From positions 310,001 through 374,000 of the forward strand of contig NZ_SLZN01000001.1 of NCBI RefSeq assembly GCF_004346035.1: a DNA stretch of 64,000 bases. Reading direction: 5' to 3'. The position numbers and the translations under genes were made by a program. Below, piece after piece: positions 63,249 to 64,000 of this stretch. The stretch is from Acidomonas methanolica. GTDB taxonomy: Bacteria > Pseudomonadota > Alphaproteobacteria > Acetobacterales > Acetobacteraceae. Below the pieces are notes generated by a model that saw nothing but the letters and a program-made list of their open reading frames with translations, was not told the DNA's origin and searched no databases. Each line of letters starts with the position of its first letter. Position 1 is the stretch's first letter.

Positions 63249-63835
63249 GCCGGACGCCAGGACAAATCCTCGCCGAATGGCTCAGTTTACTGCCCCACGG
63301 ATCAGCGTGGCCGCGCCAGATGCAGAGCAATCTGGCGGCGTTGCTGATGGCCGGAGCGATCGCGCGCGCGCAAATGGAGGCGGATATCGAGGCGCTCGAA
63401 CTCGAGATCAGCCCGCAGACCTCCACCTTGCTGCTGTCGGACTACGAGGCTGTGCTGGGACCGGATGCCTATGGCCGCGATATCGGCGCTCTTACAACCG
63501 CGCAACTGCAGGCCCTGCTCTTCAGCCGCTGGATCGCGCGGGGAGGTCAGTCGATCTCCTATTACGTAGCGCTGGGTGCGGCGATGGGCGTCACGCTGAG
63601 CATCTACGAGCCCGATCCGGCGGTCTATGGCGATTTCGTCTACGGGGATGGCTCTGTCTACAGCGATCCGCGCATCGATCTCTTCACGTGGGTCGTGACG
63701 CTGCCGAGTCCAGGGACGGACCTCGAGCCCATGATCACCGCAAATCGGCAGCCCGACACGCAGGTTGTTTTTGTTTACGTCGGCGGCACAGGCTTCGGCT
63801 CTTACGACTTCTCCAGCATCGCCTTCGGAAGCTAA
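63245..63835 (+). CDS. Mu gp48 (YmfQ)-type tail protein
   Basis: A 196-residue baseplate protein of the YmfQ/DUF2313 type. LAEWLSLLPHGSAWPRQMQS is the conserved N-terminus, and TAQLQALLFSRWIARGGQSI with YYVALGAAMGVTLSIYE follows. The C-terminal domain contains VVFVYVGGTGFGSYD. It closes the baseplate operon before the fibre region, as in Mu. Confidence 0.88.
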   Translation: MSRTPGQILAEWLSLLPHGSAWPRQMQSNLAALLMAGAIARAQMEADIEALELEISPQTSTLLLSDYEAVLGPDAYGRDIGALTTAQLQALLFSRWIARGGQSISYYVALGAAMGVTLSIYEPDPAVYGDFVYGDGSVYSDPRIDLFTWVVTLPSPGTDLEPMITANRQPDTQVVFVYVGGTGFGSYDFSSIAFGS

Positions 63836-63837
63836 GT

Positions 63838-64000
63838 ATGATGATTAGAAACCTTCTTCTGCTTATGATGCTCGTGGCCGCCTCGAGCGTAAATGCGTTT
63901 GGACAATCGTCGCCGGCCCCGATCGGGCCGCAAGGCGCTCCAGTGCCCATCGCCAGCGGGGTCAAATGGACGCCGGCGATGTGGGGGGCCGCGTTCCAGA
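63838..64000 (+). CDS. Start of a phage structural or exported protein (cut by window end)
   Basis: ATG at 63838, three bases after gp48. The visible 54 residues begin with a signal-peptide-like stretch (RNLLLLMMLVAASSVNAFG) and then QSSPAPIGPQGAPVPIASGV. In Mu this place belongs to the tail fibre gene. A secretion signal on a virion tail protein would be unusual, so this may instead be a cargo or moron gene. The rest is outside the window. Confidence 0.6.
   Translation, partial: MMIRNLLLLMMLVAASSVNAFGQSSPAPIGPQGAPVPIASGVKWTPAMWGAAFQ

Larger units (their letters stand above)
54697..64000 (+). mobile_element. Mu-like prophage remnant (continues past window)
   Basis: Gene order is that of a Mu-like phage: leftward repressor, control region, ner, a ParB-like gene and a small Xre gene. 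These run directly into tail and baseplate genes gpN, gpP, gp45, gp46, gp47 and gp48. The transposase A/B, Mor/C activators, lysis, protease, portal, capsid, sheath, tube and tape-measure genes are all absent. A single large deletion inside the fused gpN frame would explain this. The element therefore cannot transpose or make virions by itself. Confidence 0.8.

Noticed and set aside
54697-64000. An intact inducible Mu-like prophage or a tailocin (R-type particle)
   Set aside because: Transposase, activator, lysis, head, sheath, tube and tape-measure genes are missing. Without sheath and tube no contractile particle can form.

Overview
The window is high-GC chromosomal DNA of an alphaproteobacterium, most likely an acetic acid bacterium (Acetobacteraceae). 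The main support is a single cluster for the pentose phosphate pathway that contains a fused transaldolase/glucose-6-phosphate isomerase together with short-form 6-phosphogluconate dehydrogenase, glucose-6-phosphate dehydrogenase, lactonase, ribose-5-phosphate isomerase, gluconokinase and transketolase. This arrangement is familiar from Gluconobacter and its relatives. A CtrA orthologue confirms the class. The genus cannot be fixed from this sequence alone.

Layout. 1-4.8 kb: a cation/proton antiporter (cut by the window start), an RsmB-type rRNA methyltransferase, IMP dehydrogenase and a nucleoside 2-deoxyribosyltransferase. 4.9-15.6 kb: the pentose phosphate cluster, all on the minus strand (tkt, tal-pgi, gnd, zwf, HAD phosphatase, pgl, rpiA, gntK). 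15.6-16.3 kb: a gene-free, partly AT-rich stretch. 16.3-21.5 kb: ankyrin protein, hisC, a glycosyltransferase, an M29 aminopeptidase and small unknown genes. 21.5-24.1 kb: fliJ-fliI divergent from ctrA. 24.1-38.4 kb: a long minus-strand run thiD, glmM, ftsH, tilS, cpoB, pal, tolB, tolA, tolR, tolQ, ybgC, ruvB, ruvA, ruvC, yebC, covering cell-wall precursor supply, membrane proteolysis, the Tol-Pal envelope machine and Holliday-junction processing. 38.5-54 kb: secA, a parvulin-type foldase, argJ, a 2OG-Fe(II) oxygenase, an SCO-like protein, polA, a lipoprotein hydrolase, tRNA-Arg(CCG), an HWE histidine kinase and an orphan TolC-family protein.

From about 54.7 kb to the window end lies a Mu-like prophage remnant. 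A probable left end with repeated motifs interrupts a host gene for a secreted protein. Then come a leftward S24-type repressor with a co-transcribed membrane protein, an operator/promoter region, and a rightward ner-parB-xre early operon. The last early frame runs straight into the middle of a tail gene (Mu gpN type), so the transposase, lysis, head, sheath, tube and tape-measure genes are missing. Baseplate genes follow (gpP, gp45, gp46, gp47, gp48), including an exact 358-bp tandem duplication inside gp45, and the remnant continues past the window.

The most striking observation is the CtrA orthologue. Its DNA-binding half is close to the Caulobacter protein, but the receiver carries glutamate at position 51, where Caulobacter CtrA has its phosphorylated aspartate, serine in the acidic pocket and arginine instead of the conserved lysine. 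Other points of interest are a SCO protein with a CX4C copper motif, a TolB with a twin-arginine-like leader, and a candidate lysogenically expressed moron gene behind the prophage repressor.
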